DNA of 64,000 nt from Parabacteroides faecis. GTDB taxonomy: Bacteria; Bacteroidota; Bacteroidia; Bacteroidales; Tannerellaceae. The translations under genes were made by a program, and so were the position numbers. Each line of letters opens with the position of its first letter. Within the stretch, counting starts at the first letter, position 1. The notes below the pieces were generated by a model. The model saw only the letters and a list, made by a program, of their open reading frames with translations, ran no database searches and was not told the origin of the DNA. Shown piece by piece: positions 19,934 to 29,784 of the stretch. Location: assembly GCF_014647375.1 (NCBI RefSeq), contig NZ_BMPB01000006.1:186001-250000 (forward strand), read 5' to 3'.

Positions 19934-20848
19934 ATGGAAGAATCCTTTTTGCGGCTAAGTATTGCGGACTTGCTTCGTTTTAAAATGAATCTGAAGTCCT
20001 ATCAGGATAAATTGGTTATTGTGAGAATGGATGGTAACAATCACAGGAATCCCGGATTCAAAGAAGATGTTTCTATTCGCCTGGATGCCTTTTCCATCTT
20101 TCTGGTTCGGCAAGGAGACATAGAGATTACTATAGATGATTTTACCTATCATTTATCTGATAATCTGTTGTTGAATATAATGGATATGCACTCGGTAAAG
20201 AATTTTCGTTTTTCTTCCGATTTCAGGGGCTACCATCTGATCATCGAACGCAATCTGTTTTCCGAGATTATGTTGAACAGCCGACGTATGCCTGCTGCTT
20301 ATATCGCTTCCCTGCATACTCGTCCTATCCAACATCTGGACGAAGAGGAAGGGCTTTTGCTGGAGAATTGCCTCTGCCGTATCGAGCGGAATATCGACCG
20401 TACGGAACATGCGTGGCAACGCGATATTATCCTGAACGAACTACGCGGCTTTTTATTGGAGATGAACAACATTGTCTATCAGGCAAACCGTCATAAAGTG
20501 AATCCGAATCCACCGGCAAAAGATGTATTGCTTTTCCTGTTTATCCAGTTACTGAACAAACATTGCCGGACAGAACATTCCGTTTCTTTCTATGCGGGCG
20601 AATTGTGCATTACCCCCGAGTACCTGTCGCGTATAATGAAAAGTTTCAGTGGAAGGACTGTCAACCAATGGATCAGTGAAGCATTGATGCGCGAAGCCGA
20701 GATTCTTCTGCGGAATCCGGATTTATCCATTCAACAGATCGCCGACATGCTGAATTTTTCCGATCAATCATCCTTTGGGAAATTCTTTAAAAAGCACAGA
20801 GGAGTTTCACCGGTTGCTTTTAAACGGCAGTATACCGAGGAGAAATAA
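19934..20848 (+). CDS. AraC-family transcriptional regulator
   Basis: 304 residues. The N-terminal cupin-like sensing half includes 'IEITIDDFTYHLSDNLLLNI'. The C-terminal double helix-turn-helix (about 215-300) reads 'CITPEYLSRIMKSFSGRTVN', 'LMREAEILLRNPDLSIQQIA' and 'LNFSDQSSFGKFFKKHRGVS', the AraC signature. Such regulators often control a neighbouring efflux operon, but here dinD lies between it and the RND genes. It ends 6 bases before the convergent hmuV, with no visible terminator. Effector and target unknown. Confidence 0.9.
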   Translation: MEESFLRLSIADLLRFKMNLKSYQDKLVIVRMDGNNHRNPGFKEDVSIRLDAFSIFLVRQGDIEITIDDFTYHLSDNLLLNIMDMHSVKNFRFSSDFRGYHLIIERNLFSEIMLNSRRMPAAYIASLHTRPIQHLDEEEGLLLENCLCRIERNIDRTEHAWQRDIILNELRGFLLEMNNIVYQANRHKVNPNPPAKDVLLFLFIQLLNKHCRTEHSVSFYAGELCITPEYLSRIMKSFSGRTVNQWISEALMREAEILLRNPDLSIQQIADMLNFSDQSSFGKFFKKHRGVSPVAFKRQYTEEK

Positions 20849-20854
20849 CTATTC

Positions 20855-21184
20855 TTACTCCGGGACGTAGATGATCTCCCCGTTTTCCAACTCGTAGGCA
20901 ATCCCGACTTTACGTCCTTTCTTCCCTTCCGATTCCTGGTTTTCGGAAGGTGTATATCGCTGGATTGTTTCTCCTTTTTTTGTGATGATCTCCATATTTT
21001 CCTTCCCGGGATTCTTTACCAGTGAAAAGTCTTCCTTAGAGAAAAGTTCGGTCATATTGAAGCGAGTTACAAGTGCCACCATCAATGCGACAGCGAAAAC
21101 CATTGCCACATCAAACAGATTGGCAACCACTCCCATCGGGTCAGAATCCCCGTCTGAATGAAGCAACTTATTTCGCTGTCCCAT
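20855..21184 (-). CDS. hmuV: HmuV-like DUF2149 protein, ExbD-like membrane partner
   Basis: 109 residues from ATG 21184, overlapping the previous gene by 17 bases. One membrane helix (about 20-41, 'ANLFDVAMVFAVALMVALV') carries an acidic residue, Asp25. This resembles the single helix with a critical Asp in ExbD/TolR/MotB. A soluble C-terminal tail with 'AYELENGEIIYVPE' follows. Proteins with this domain close the hmuYRSTUV operon of Porphyromonas gingivalis. By position it pairs with the ExbB-like HmuU. Biochemical role not established. Confidence 0.72.
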   Translation of the reverse strand: MGQRNKLLHSDGDSDPMGVVANLFDVAMVFAVALMVALVTRFNMTELFSKEDFSLVKNPGKENMEIITKKGETIQRYTPSENQESEGKKGRKVGIAYELENGEIIYVPE

Positions 21185-21767
21185 GGTGCAGGTTTTTATA
21201 GATATATTCCAAATCATTGATGTCGCGTGCATACCAACGTTGCTTGACTTGCAAAGTGACGACCCCTATTGCGGCGATTACCATACCCACTACCGTCGTG
21301 GCGAATGCTACCTGCATATTATACGCCATTGAAGCAATATCACCCGTTGAAAGACCTACCAGTGCCGGCCCCATCGGGATCAATGTCCCCATCAGACCCA
21401 GCATCGGTCCCAGTTTAATAAAATTGCGCGAGCGTCCCAATTCCTTTTCTGCTTCCACTTCATAATTAGCCAGCAATCGTTCGCAATAAGCAGTATTCTC
21501 TTTGTGGCTGTATAGCTTCTGCATGCAGCGTAATAAAGGAATGTTTTTATTTTCAGGCAGTTTTTTGTAAAGTTCATCTGCATTGGCAGGTGTCATTTCC
21601 TCGAGCATATCGTTTATCTGTTGCTGCAGGCGCGTCTTTTGCCAGAACTCCCCGAAGAAACCGCCCGCCATCAGGATGGCTCGCAGGAAGAAAAGTAATA
21701 ACAGTACGACTACCGGTATCAGCAGTCCGTTGGATATCCAGAATAAAGCATTTGAAATAGATGTCAT
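21168..21767 (-). CDS. hmuU: MotA/TolQ/ExbB-family proton channel (HmuU-like)
   Basis: 199 residues from ATG 21767, which overlaps the hmuT stop as ATGA (translational coupling). An in-frame ATG at 21794 would add 9 residues. It has an N-terminal membrane helix (about 13-35), a cytoplasmic helical region, then the ExbB/TolQ signature 'LGPMLGLMGTLIPMGPALVG' and a final helix pair ('AFATTVVGMVIAAIGVVTL'). ExbB proteins couple proton flow to work in the envelope together with an ExbD-type partner. Here the partner is probably the DUF2149 protein that follows. Confidence 0.88.
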   Translation of the reverse strand: MTSISNALFWISNGLLIPVVVLLLLFFLRAILMAGGFFGEFWQKTRLQQQINDMLEEMTPANADELYKKLPENKNIPLLRCMQKLYSHKENTAYCERLLANYEVEAEKELGRSRNFIKLGPMLGLMGTLIPMGPALVGLSTGDIASMAYNMQVAFATTVVGMVIAAIGVVTLQVKQRWYARDINDLEYIYKNLHHGTAK

Positions 21768-22447
21768 ATCCGTGTTTTTTTTATCATTTTCCATATAAAT
21801 CCGATCAGTGCCCCTGTTACAAATATACCCAGTGTGACGAGGGTAGCATATATGTTGACGTTGGAGACACTCTCATAACTTGTTTTCCCGTTCTCCGTGG
21901 CAATGATCCCCGTCAGAATAATGAACAGGTTTGTGACGAACAACAGTTCCAGGCGGAGACTGCGATCCCCCAGGTACTTTTTGAGGAACCATCCGGCACC
22001 AACCACTCCGATGCCGCTGATTGCCGCAAAGCTCCATGCCATTCTGTGGAAACTTATCCCAGGGAAAGCAAAGATCGTTTGCGTAAGTGTATAGGCCAGT
22101 ACCAACATGATCAGTAATCCCGGATAGTATTTCAGTATCCGTGTCAGGTTGCGTTTGAAGAAAGTATCATGCCGCCGGAAACCAGCAAAACAATCGAAGC
22201 AAAAAGCGATCATGACCGTCGATTCAATTGTGATCATGACGGCAGCATCTTGCATACGTGCCGGCGAAGCAAGGAAATCCGCAATCTGCGTTTTCGACTG
22301 TTCCGTAGCCCAGGGCCAGATTGCCAGGATAAAGAGACTGCATGCCACACCAGCCGCCAGTATACCGTAGAAAGATTCATAAAACCCGATCTTCAACAGA
22401 AAATTGAGAGCGATGAATCCGAGTAATATGCCTACTACATACTCCAT
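21764..22447 (-). CDS. hmuT: polytopic membrane protein of the hmu operon (HmuT-like)
   Basis: 227 residues with about seven hydrophobic segments, including 'VVGILLGFIALNFLLKIGFY', 'AAVMITIESTVMIAFCFDCF' and 'IYATLVTLGIFVTGALIGFI'. There is no recognisable enzyme motif. It starts 3 bases after the CobN-like gene's stop and overlaps hmuU, so it belongs to the same translational unit. The matching position in P. gingivalis is HmuT. Function unknown; a role with the chelatase or the motor is inference from context. Confidence 0.65.
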   Translation of the reverse strand: MEYVVGILLGFIALNFLLKIGFYESFYGILAAGVACSLFILAIWPWATEQSKTQIADFLASPARMQDAAVMITIESTVMIAFCFDCFAGFRRHDTFFKRNLTRILKYYPGLLIMLVLAYTLTQTIFAFPGISFHRMAWSFAAISGIGVVGAGWFLKKYLGDRSLRLELLFVTNLFIILTGIIATENGKTSYESVSNVNIYATLVTLGIFVTGALIGFIWKMIKKTRI

Positions 22448-22450
22448 TTT

Positions 22451-25400
22451 TTATTTTTTTCTCCGTTTCAGGACAAATACCAGCAGGAAGAACAGTGTAA
22501 CGACAGAAACACCGATCAATATTCCATCCAACGTCTGGCTTTCTTTTTGCGGAACCTGATTCAACTGATCCTTTTTCAATACCACCTGCTGTCCAGTTTC
22601 CACCAGTGCTTCTTTTATTTCTGTGATATTCTGCCGGTACTCGCGTGCCTGTTGGTCAGGAATCCGGGATGCGATAAATTCTTTTAACTTGTCATTGTCG
22701 CAAACGAATCCGGTGCAGGCCGGTTTGAACTCTTTCACCAGGCTCGTATGCAACTCGGCTATCTGCTGTAACTGTTCGTCCGTAGCCTTCCAGTAGCCTT
22801 TACGAGCTGTTTCCAGCATGACGGCAGTCATCTCCTGTAGAGCGGCCGGGCTTGCGTTCTTAAAGAACTTATGAATGCCCAATTGTTGTTCGTCGAGTAT
22901 GTACATTTTATACAGATCGTCCCAAAGTTCATGGTCGATGGTAGAAGGTTTCATTACATTCCACCCGTACGTATTACGGAATGTTTTTGAAAAATTCTCG
23001 GCAGTCGTTTCTCCCCCCTTCATCTTTTCCTTGATATATTCCGGATTGAGCAGGGTGGTACGGCTTTCTACTCCGATCGCTTCCCGCAGGTTTTGCATGC
23101 GCACGTTATGGCGGTTACGATAGTCGGACAGGTAAGCTTCCGGATCTTTTCCGGTGACATTTCGGACGGATAGGTTTAAACCACCCATAAATTCATACAT
23201 GTGATCGAGGCTAAGTGCTCCCCATGTATTACTTTGGCGGGGCTGCATTACGATATCGGTATGTTGCAGGGCGACTTCGAACAGGTCTTTTACTACTGCT
23301 CCCCATTTATCCGGGTCACCGTAGATAGCTCCCATATTATTCAGATATGTGTCTGCAATCTGTGATTCTTCTTCCCAGGCATCCCCTTTTTCTACCAGAC
23401 CGGTGATGCCGGTACCGTAGCCGCCGTTCACAGCCCCGAAGATACGCATGGTGGAGAGTTCTCGTGCTTCTCTGGGTGATATTCCTTTTTCTACCAGCAG
23501 TTTTTCCGATTCGACGGCACCTTCCGCCACATAATTTCCGTATGAGTCGCCTTCCGATCCGGCGGCCATACCAACCGCTTTGCTCAACATGGCCAGGCGG
23601 GAGGCGGCGAGGTCGCGGAGTTGTCCGGATGTCTGTACAACGATGTCGATACGCGGGCGCTTTAACTCTTCGGATGGGATCAACCGGATGTCGGTGACAC
23701 GGCCCATGCCGTCACGTACCGGCTCGACTCCGAGCATGTAAAGGGCTTGGGCGAAAGTCGCGCCCTCGGTTTCTATAAATTCACCGGCCCAGAAAGTATA
23801 GCTGACCTTACGCGGCCAGTCCTCATGTTTCTTGAAATAAGTTTTCAGTGTCGTTTCTGCCAATAGCTTGCCATTATCCCAGGCACGTGTGCTCGGCGTC
23901 GCTTCGGCATTGATGGAAAACATATTCCGTCCGGTTGGCAGCGTATTGGGGGAAAGAATTACATCGCCGCCGGGACTGGGAGCAATATATCCGCCGTCCA
24001 GTGCATGCAGTATGCTCTGTAGTTCCGATTCGGGAGACGCTTCGAGCAATTGTTTGTAGTTGATTACATTTTTCAATGTACGTTCAATTTCCAATACGGC
24101 AAAAGAAAAGTCTTTTTCCTCTTGGGGTACTTCCGGCAAGACTGCCTGTTTTCCCTCTTTTTTTGCTTTCTTGCGTGCTTCGATCCGTTTCTTTACCCAA
24201 TCCGGCATTTTACCTACTTTCGGCATTCCGGCAGGCATTTTCATCCCTCCGTTATCATCGGAATTATCTTTTCCAGAACTACCGTTATCTTCTCCTGCCG
24301 CCATTGCCATCATTTCGCTCATGGATAGCTGGCGGGGATTGACTGCCATATCCGTGGCGCGTGCTTTCATCAGGTCGGCACGGCTCAGACCCGCAAACTC
24401 CAGCATCAGCCGGTCCGGGTTTTGTTCGCGGGAGGCAAGCAGTTGTTTTAATCTGGCCTTGACCGGAGCCAGATAATGACGGGAGATATAAGTATTGTTC
24501 TCCAATTGTTTCCGGGTGATTTTATTATTCAATGCGTCTAAACGTGCAAGGCTGTATGCGAGCGGATCGGCCGACATGGCGATGACTGTCGATTCGATAT
24601 CTTCCTTGCCGTATGGCTGTCCGAGCGTATAAAGGCGTCCGGTCATTTTTTCGTTGGAGATCTCTTCTGCGAAGTTTTCGATTCGCTCGATCTCTTCCGC
24701 TGTATAAGGTTTACCTGCTATGCTATCAAGTTGCAGGTCCCTTTGCAGTCCGAGTTTCAGAACGGCAGCTTTTATCCGTAATCCTATTTCCGGTTGTTTG
24801 TTTTCAGGGGCTTGGTACCAATCATCGATATCTTTGAACAAGCCGGAGAAACGATCCCGTGTGCGGCTTTCCATGAAAGGAGGTGTTAAGTGGGATAACA
24901 TGGCGGCATGCGTACGGCGTTTAGCGATGATCGCTTCGCCCACATTGGCAATACTGTAATAATAGAAATGGGGGAGGCTGCCTATCAGGCAATCCGGCCA
25001 ATCCCTATTGGATAACCCGGCTTGTTTACCCGGGGTGAATTCCAGGCTGCCGTGCGTGCCGAAATGGATGAGGGCGTCGGCCTTGAATTCATTCTGAACC
25101 CATAGATAAGGGGCGAGATAGGCATGTGGCGGGGCAACGCTGGCTCCGTGTACGATATGGAACTCATCGTTACCTTCAGCGGCATGCGGTTGAGGGAACA
25201 GGACTACATTTCCGAATTGCAGGCGGGCAATGGCCAGTGATTCTTCTCCGTCATGCGTTGCACTCAGATAGTCTCCCGGGGCTTCCCCGTATTTGTCGAC
25301 TACTTCCTTGTATTTTTCCGGGACGAGCGTATGGGCGGCCCATTTTTCATAAGTGCTTTTGCTTACCCATAGCGGATTACCGTTTTTCATGAAATCATCC

Positions 25401-26713
25401 TGTGCCCCTTTGGCATAGGCTCCGAGTACAGCCCCCTGTTTCTTCAATAGTTGGCTGAAACCTTCAAAAGTATCGGGCAGTCCGTTTACCGTATATCCTT
25501 CCTGTTTCAGTCGTTTCAGCAGTTCATAAAGGGAAGGGGCCACTTCTAGTCCGGCTGCGACGAGCGATGCCTGGCCAGCCGCTTTGAAGTAGCAGATAGC
25601 CACCCGTTTATCTTTGTTCGGTTTCTTGCGCAGTTGCAGATAGTTCTTTACGTTTTGGGTGAAATTGTCCAGGCGTTCACTTTCCGCATCGAACATAAAA
25701 TAGCCGTTCTCGTGCTGGTTCTGCGTGGAGATTACCAGCGGATCGATACCTCCGTCTATTTCCGGGAGTACGATACGGGCTGTCAGGTAACCGCCGGTTA
25801 CCCCTTTGTTCTTATCATCGCTCAGCCATTCATCGCGGCTTAGCATGATAGAGAGCGGACAGAAAAGCGGAATATTGTTTTCTGTCAGCCATTGAACGGT
25901 TTTATCGCCTCCCAATCGTCCCATCGGCAGATAAATGACGGCATCCGGATGAACACTTTCCATCAATTGCTGCCGTTTGGCGGCTGATGCGATCGGGTAC
26001 ACATTGAAACCGGCATCTGTCAGGCGGGTGATCAGACTGTCGATATAGCTTCGGTTGCCTTCCAAGGGAGAGGTCATACCTGAAACAAAGGCAATGCGAG
26101 GGGCATCTTCCTTGTATATTTTCTTTTCACGCAGGTGGTTGGTCAGTTCGTCGGCAGTCCGGTAAAATACGCCGTCTTCCAGATGGAAGAAAATGTCGGA
26201 TGGGATCAGTATCGGTTCGTCGGCTTTTGTTTGGAATAGTTTCCGGCTGTCGAAGGTGCTACGGATATAATGCAACATATTCCGGTAGTTCATACGGCTC
26301 CGGTTATTATAATAAATATCGAGTTGTTCCTGTTGCAGGCTGTCGACATTGTGATTGCTGATGGAGCCGGATGAAAAGACAAAGGTATATACAGCGGTTC
26401 CTTTTTTCCCGGCAGCATCGATATTTTCCGTCTGTTCTTCCGTCAGTCGCAAACCCGGACCGAACAGCAGGATCGCATCGTAGCCTTTGAGCGACGACGC
26501 ATCTTCAGCCTTGACCTCTTTCACTTTTATCAAGCGGCTGTCGCTTGCCATTGCAATGTTGGAAACCTGGTAAGACGGGAAGTTTACCAATGCAATTTTA
26601 GTGGGGGATAACAGCAGGCTATAAAAAGCATACAAGCCGAGTACCAGCAAAAGTGCCAGCCCGGCTTTCCATCCCGCGGATTTGTGTTGACGGAGGAATT
26701 GAATAACAGACAT
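22451..26713 (-). CDS. hmuS: membrane-anchored CobN/Mg-chelatase H-like protein (HmuS)
   Basis: 1420 residues. CobN-type core motifs are visible, for example 'HFGTHGSLEFTPGKQAGLS', 'WPDCLIGSLPHFYYYSIANV', 'YIAPSPGGDVILSPNTLPTG', 'RIFGAVNGGYGTGITGLV' and 'MYEFMGGLNLSVRNVTGKDP'. It differs from cytoplasmic CobN by an N-terminal membrane anchor (about 14-34) and a C-terminal one (about 1393-1415) ending KRRKK. A charged low-complexity linker lies around 800-870. The topology implies that the chelatase body is periplasmic. In P. gingivalis the equivalent is HmuS, linked to heme use. CobN itself inserts cobalt into corrinoid rings. Because a B12 riboswitch heads the operon, tetrapyrrole specificity is open. 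No ChlI/ChlD partner is nearby. Confidence 0.88.
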   Translation of the reverse strand: MSVIQFLRQHKSAGWKAGLALLLVLGLYAFYSLLLSPTKIALVNFPSYQVSNIAMASDSRLIKVKEVKAEDASSLKGYDAILLFGPGLRLTEEQTENIDAAGKKGTAVYTFVFSSGSISNHNVDSLQQEQLDIYYNNRSRMNYRNMLHYIRSTFDSRKLFQTKADEPILIPSDIFFHLEDGVFYRTADELTNHLREKKIYKEDAPRIAFVSGMTSPLEGNRSYIDSLITRLTDAGFNVYPIASAAKRQQLMESVHPDAVIYLPMGRLGGDKTVQWLTENNIPLFCPLSIMLSRDEWLSDDKNKGVTGGYLTARIVLPEIDGGIDPLVISTQNQHENGYFMFDAESERLDNFTQNVKNYLQLRKKPNKDKRVAICYFKAAGQASLVAAGLEVAPSLYELLKRLKQEGYTVNGLPDTFEGFSQLLKKQGAVLGAYAKGAQDDFMKNGNPLWVSKSTYEKWAAHTLVPEKYKEVVDKYGEAPGDYLSATHDGEESLAIARLQFGNVVLFPQPHAAEGNDEFHIVHGASVAPPHAYLAPYLWVQNEFKADALIHFGTHGSLEFTPGKQAGLSNRDWPDCLIGSLPHFYYYSIANVGEAIIAKRRTHAAMLSHLTPPFMESRTRDRFSGLFKDIDDWYQAPENKQPEIGLRIKAAVLKLGLQRDLQLDSIAGKPYTAEEIERIENFAEEISNEKMTGRLYTLGQPYGKEDIESTVIAMSADPLAYSLARLDALNNKITRKQLENNTYISRHYLAPVKARLKQLLASREQNPDRLMLEFAGLSRADLMKARATDMAVNPRQLSMSEMMAMAAGEDNGSSGKDNSDDNGGMKMPAGMPKVGKMPDWVKKRIEARKKAKKEGKQAVLPEVPQEEKDFSFAVLEIERTLKNVINYKQLLEASPESELQSILHALDGGYIAPSPGGDVILSPNTLPTGRNMFSINAEATPSTRAWDNGKLLAETTLKTYFKKHEDWPRKVSYTFWAGEFIETEGATFAQALYMLGVEPVRDGMGRVTDIRLIPSEELKRPRIDIVVQTSGQLRDLAASRLAMLSKAVGMAAGSEGDSYGNYVAEGAVESEKLLVEKGISPREARELSTMRIFGAVNGGYGTGITGLVEKGDAWEEESQIADTYLNNMGAIYGDPDKWGAVVKDLFEVALQHTDIVMQPRQSNTWGALSLDHMYEFMGGLNLSVRNVTGKDPEAYLSDYRNRHNVRMQNLREAIGVESRTTLLNPEYIKEKMKGGETTAENFSKTFRNTYGWNVMKPSTIDHELWDDLYKMYILDEQQLGIHKFFKNASPAALQEMTAVMLETARKGYWKATDEQLQQIAELHTSLVKEFKPACTGFVCDNDKLKEFIASRIPDQQAREYRQNITEIKEALVETGQQVVLKKDQLNQVPQKESQTLDGILIGVSVVTLFFLLVFVLKRRKK

Positions 26714-26804
26714 ATTATAAAAGAATAAGCAAAGGGAAGGGAGACTGGAAAGAGTGAATGTGTGTCTGATGTATCTCCCTTCCTTCGCATTGATTAACTA
26801 ATTG

Positions 26805-27449
26805 TTATTTAAACGGATATACGTATTCGAAAGTAATGTGACCTGATTTGTCTTCATCATTCATAAATGTTTTCATGATCAATTTAGCATATTGGCCGTC
26901 TGCTGTGCGAATAATAAAAACGTTTTTGTTGTAACTCCATGTGCTAGTCATATAGTTATAGAATGCCCATCCTGTATTTTCTCCAACTTTAAACGCATCA
27001 TTTCCTGTTGTTTCGTAATATGTAGGAGGCATACCACCAGAAGCCATTACTTTCATTTTACTATCAGTAATAAATCCTGTAGTTGGTATAGATGTGACTT
27101 TGCTAAAGTCAGTTTCCTTTGTATCAAGTGCAGCACCTTGTCCTTTGCCCGATTCTCCTCCATTTGTCCGGATGTTATAGCGTAAAAATGCTATATCCCA
27201 ACTTGAATCGGTAGCATAGTTTTCTTGGTCTACTTTTATGATTTCACCTTTTTCAAAAGAAAAATAAGTCCATTCTGTAAAACTTTGGGCTTCAAATTTT
27301 ACTTCTTTAGCTTTTGCTTCCGGCTCTGGTTTGTCTTTATTATCATCATCGCTACAAGCTGTAAAACTGATAGAAGACAGGATAATAGCTACGGCCAACG
27401 CCCCCTGCTTTAGGTAAGAACCCGATTGGAAAAAACTTTTTGTTGTCAT
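26805..27449 (-). CDS. hmuY: HmuY-family tetrapyrrole-binding lipoprotein
   Basis: 214 residues. Lipobox Cys32 ('SSISFTACSDDDNKDKPE') is followed by an acidic tail typical of surface export. The HmuY fold signatures are clear: 'SSWDIAFLRYNIRTNGGESG' and, in the C-terminal half, 'TGWAFYNYMTSTWSYNKNVF' and 'IRTADGQYAKLIMKTF'. P. gingivalis HmuY is a heme-binding hemophore-like lipoprotein that hands its ligand to HmuR. It sits between the TonB receptor and the CobN-like gene. Which porphyrin or corrinoid this one binds cannot be told from the sequence. Confidence 0.85.
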   Translation of the reverse strand: MTTKSFFQSGSYLKQGALAVAIILSSISFTACSDDDNKDKPEPEAKAKEVKFEAQSFTEWTYFSFEKGEIIKVDQENYATDSSWDIAFLRYNIRTNGGESGKGQGAALDTKETDFSKVTSIPTTGFITDSKMKVMASGGMPPTYYETTGNDAFKVGENTGWAFYNYMTSTWSYNKNVFIIRTADGQYAKLIMKTFMNDEDKSGHITFEYVYPFK

Positions 27450-27490
27450 AATAAAAAATTAATTTGTTGATTAAACGTATTACTTGAAAA

Positions 27491-29731
27491 TCAGAATTTA
27501 AATAAGATAGAGCCAAACACACGAATTCCCGGATCGTAGGTTGTATAATGAGCCGGATCTTTATAGTTGAACATATTCTGTACACCCGCAGTTGTTACTA
27601 ACGCCATATGGTTCAGTTTCCAAGGAGTGTATTGTGCTGTTAGTTTCCAGAGACTATATGCCGGTTGAGGATCAGTCGTGATGGTTTGGATGATTTCTCC
27701 GGTTTGTTCATCTTTTGTGACTTCTTCCTTATCGTTTATTTTCTTTGAACACCAATGGCCGGCAACAGATACAGAAGCCTCTTTTTTGCAAACGTTGAAA
27801 CGATAAGAAGCGTTGCAGCTAATGGCGTGACGTGTATTGCCTTTAAGTTGTAATTCAGTATTCATATCTTTGGCATCAGTATAAGCATAACTACCATGCA
27901 GGTAAATTTGCCGGATGGGGTAATAGTCTACTGTGACTTCTGCACCACGTATACGGGCATCATCAACATTGCTATAGCGTAATTCGGTGGAAGTTATGCC
28001 ATTTTCATCTGTAATATTGACGTAGGCTGATTGTATCTTGTTTTTAATGCTATTTTGATATATTTCAGCGCTAATATTTAGATTGGAATGTGTATATTCG
28101 GCTGAAAATGAGAAGTAATTGGACTTTTCTGCTTTTAGATCAGGATTACCTATATTGTGTGATACGCTACCCATCATAAAATCAGAATAAAGTTCCGTTG
28201 CGTCAGGAGCTTTAAACCCTTTACTATAACCTCCACGGAATTTCCAGTTTCCAGGATTGAACATTAGATTTACTTTAGGAGTATAAGCATCTCCAAAAGC
28301 AGAATGGTGGGTATAACGGAAACCTCCTATAACATTCAATAGAGGTAGAACTTGCCAGTCTGCTTGTACGAATCCGTTTATGTCATGTACTTTACGGGTT
28401 TTTATTTCTGTCCCGTATTGCATATCATTATAGTCTTTATTCCAGTTAAATTCCCCTCCAAATACCATTTGAAGGTTGTTAAGTGGAGTATATATATCTG
28501 TCAAACGTAGTGTTTGTACATTAGATGATGCATTTTTAGATATGGAGTCTAATTTTTCATATACTGTTTTACGGGTATAAAAGTCCCCATAATATACAAG
28601 TTTTAATTGATTATATTCTCCTAATTCTTGTTCCAGTGAGGCTCGGAATGTTTTATTAAGACTTTTATAATGTGTATTTTTAGTACTTAACGGAGGATTT
28701 TTAACATCATTCAGATAAAAAGTTCCAGACGCATTTATTTTTGTTTGTTTATGTGTCCATCCTAATTTTTCTTCAAATGTCATGTTTGACGATGGTTGTT
28801 TTGTGAAGGCTTCTGGTGTTTCAGGTGTCAGATCGTACCCATCAGTAGAGTTTCTGTTGAACAGAGTTTGTGATGTGAAGTCTTTATATGCAGTACCAAA
28901 GCTACCATCAAGCAATAGTTCATTGAAGCGAGAGTAACGGGCTTTAACCCAACCTTCTGCTAGGCGTTCTGGTGTTTTCGTTATGATATTAACAATCATA
29001 CCGATTGCGCTTGAACCGTATAAAGCAGAAGCAGCTCCCTTTATTATTTCTATTTGTTTGATATTGGAGGTACTAAGACGTTCAAAGTCTATAGGACCTC
29101 CGGGTGTATTAGATAGACGTTCTCCGTCAACAAGGATCAGAACATATTTGTTTTCAAGTCCTTGAATACGAATATTATCTCCTCTCGGATCGCTATTGAA
29201 TTGTAAACCAGGGATAGTAAACTCCAACGCATCCATGATGTTCTCAAAGTCGTTGCGTTGCAATTGTGCGGCAGGAATTAGTCGGGTAAGGACTGGTGTG
29301 TTAGAGATCGTTTTCTCTGTCCGTGTTCCGGTTACAACCACTTCATTCAGATCGAATATCCCGGCATTCATCTGGATATCCATTTCTTTTTGCGCTCCGT
29401 TGGCATTGAACTTGATGGTTTGTTCCATGTAGCCGGTCGAACGGACCAACAGGTTGTAACTTTTACCTTCGATCAATTCTATGCGGAAACGGCCGCCTGC
29501 GTCGCAGGCAGTACCGATTAATGTTCCGGGAACATTAATCGTAGCCATAGGTATACCTTCTCCTGTTTCGGAATCGATAATTCTACCGGTTAATACACAA
29601 ATTCCGGTTTGTACCTGTTCTTTTTCCGGTGTATTGACAGTCTGACTCTCTGCAAAGCTGGTTGCAGGTGTAAACACGCACACCGAAAGTAAAGACATAG
29701 CAATACCTTTCAGTCTCATATAAGTAAGCAT
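27491..29731 (-). CDS. hmuR: TonB-dependent outer-membrane receptor of the hmu operon (HmuR-like)
   Basis: 746 residues: signal peptide, a carboxypeptidase-regulatory-like domain (about 45-125, 'GRIIDSETGEGIPMATINVP'), and a plug starting 'LNEVVVTGTRTEKTISNTPV' with 'VDGERLSNTPGGPIDFERLS'. A beta-barrel follows, containing the 'NPDLKAEKSNYFSFSAEY' segment and ending 'GIRVFGSILFKF' with the aromatic terminal residue of outer-membrane barrels. It imports a ligand presented by HmuY using TonB energy. It is the first gene of the operon, with a cobalamin riboswitch in its leader, so corrinoid or porphyrin import is the likely role. Confidence 0.88.
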   Translation of the reverse strand: MLTYMRLKGIAMSLLSVCVFTPATSFAESQTVNTPEKEQVQTGICVLTGRIIDSETGEGIPMATINVPGTLIGTACDAGGRFRIELIEGKSYNLLVRSTGYMEQTIKFNANGAQKEMDIQMNAGIFDLNEVVVTGTRTEKTISNTPVLTRLIPAAQLQRNDFENIMDALEFTIPGLQFNSDPRGDNIRIQGLENKYVLILVDGERLSNTPGGPIDFERLSTSNIKQIEIIKGAASALYGSSAIGMIVNIITKTPERLAEGWVKARYSRFNELLLDGSFGTAYKDFTSQTLFNRNSTDGYDLTPETPEAFTKQPSSNMTFEEKLGWTHKQTKINASGTFYLNDVKNPPLSTKNTHYKSLNKTFRASLEQELGEYNQLKLVYYGDFYTRKTVYEKLDSISKNASSNVQTLRLTDIYTPLNNLQMVFGGEFNWNKDYNDMQYGTEIKTRKVHDINGFVQADWQVLPLLNVIGGFRYTHHSAFGDAYTPKVNLMFNPGNWKFRGGYSKGFKAPDATELYSDFMMGSVSHNIGNPDLKAEKSNYFSFSAEYTHSNLNISAEIYQNSIKNKIQSAYVNITDENGITSTELRYSNVDDARIRGAEVTVDYYPIRQIYLHGSYAYTDAKDMNTELQLKGNTRHAISCNASYRFNVCKKEASVSVAGHWCSKKINDKEEVTKDEQTGEIIQTITTDPQPAYSLWKLTAQYTPWKLNHMALVTTAGVQNMFNYKDPAHYTTYDPGIRVFGSILFKF

Positions 29732-29784
29732 ATAAAATGGAAGAATTTTGTATAGAAATTCTGCCTTGTTAATCTTCTGCCCTT

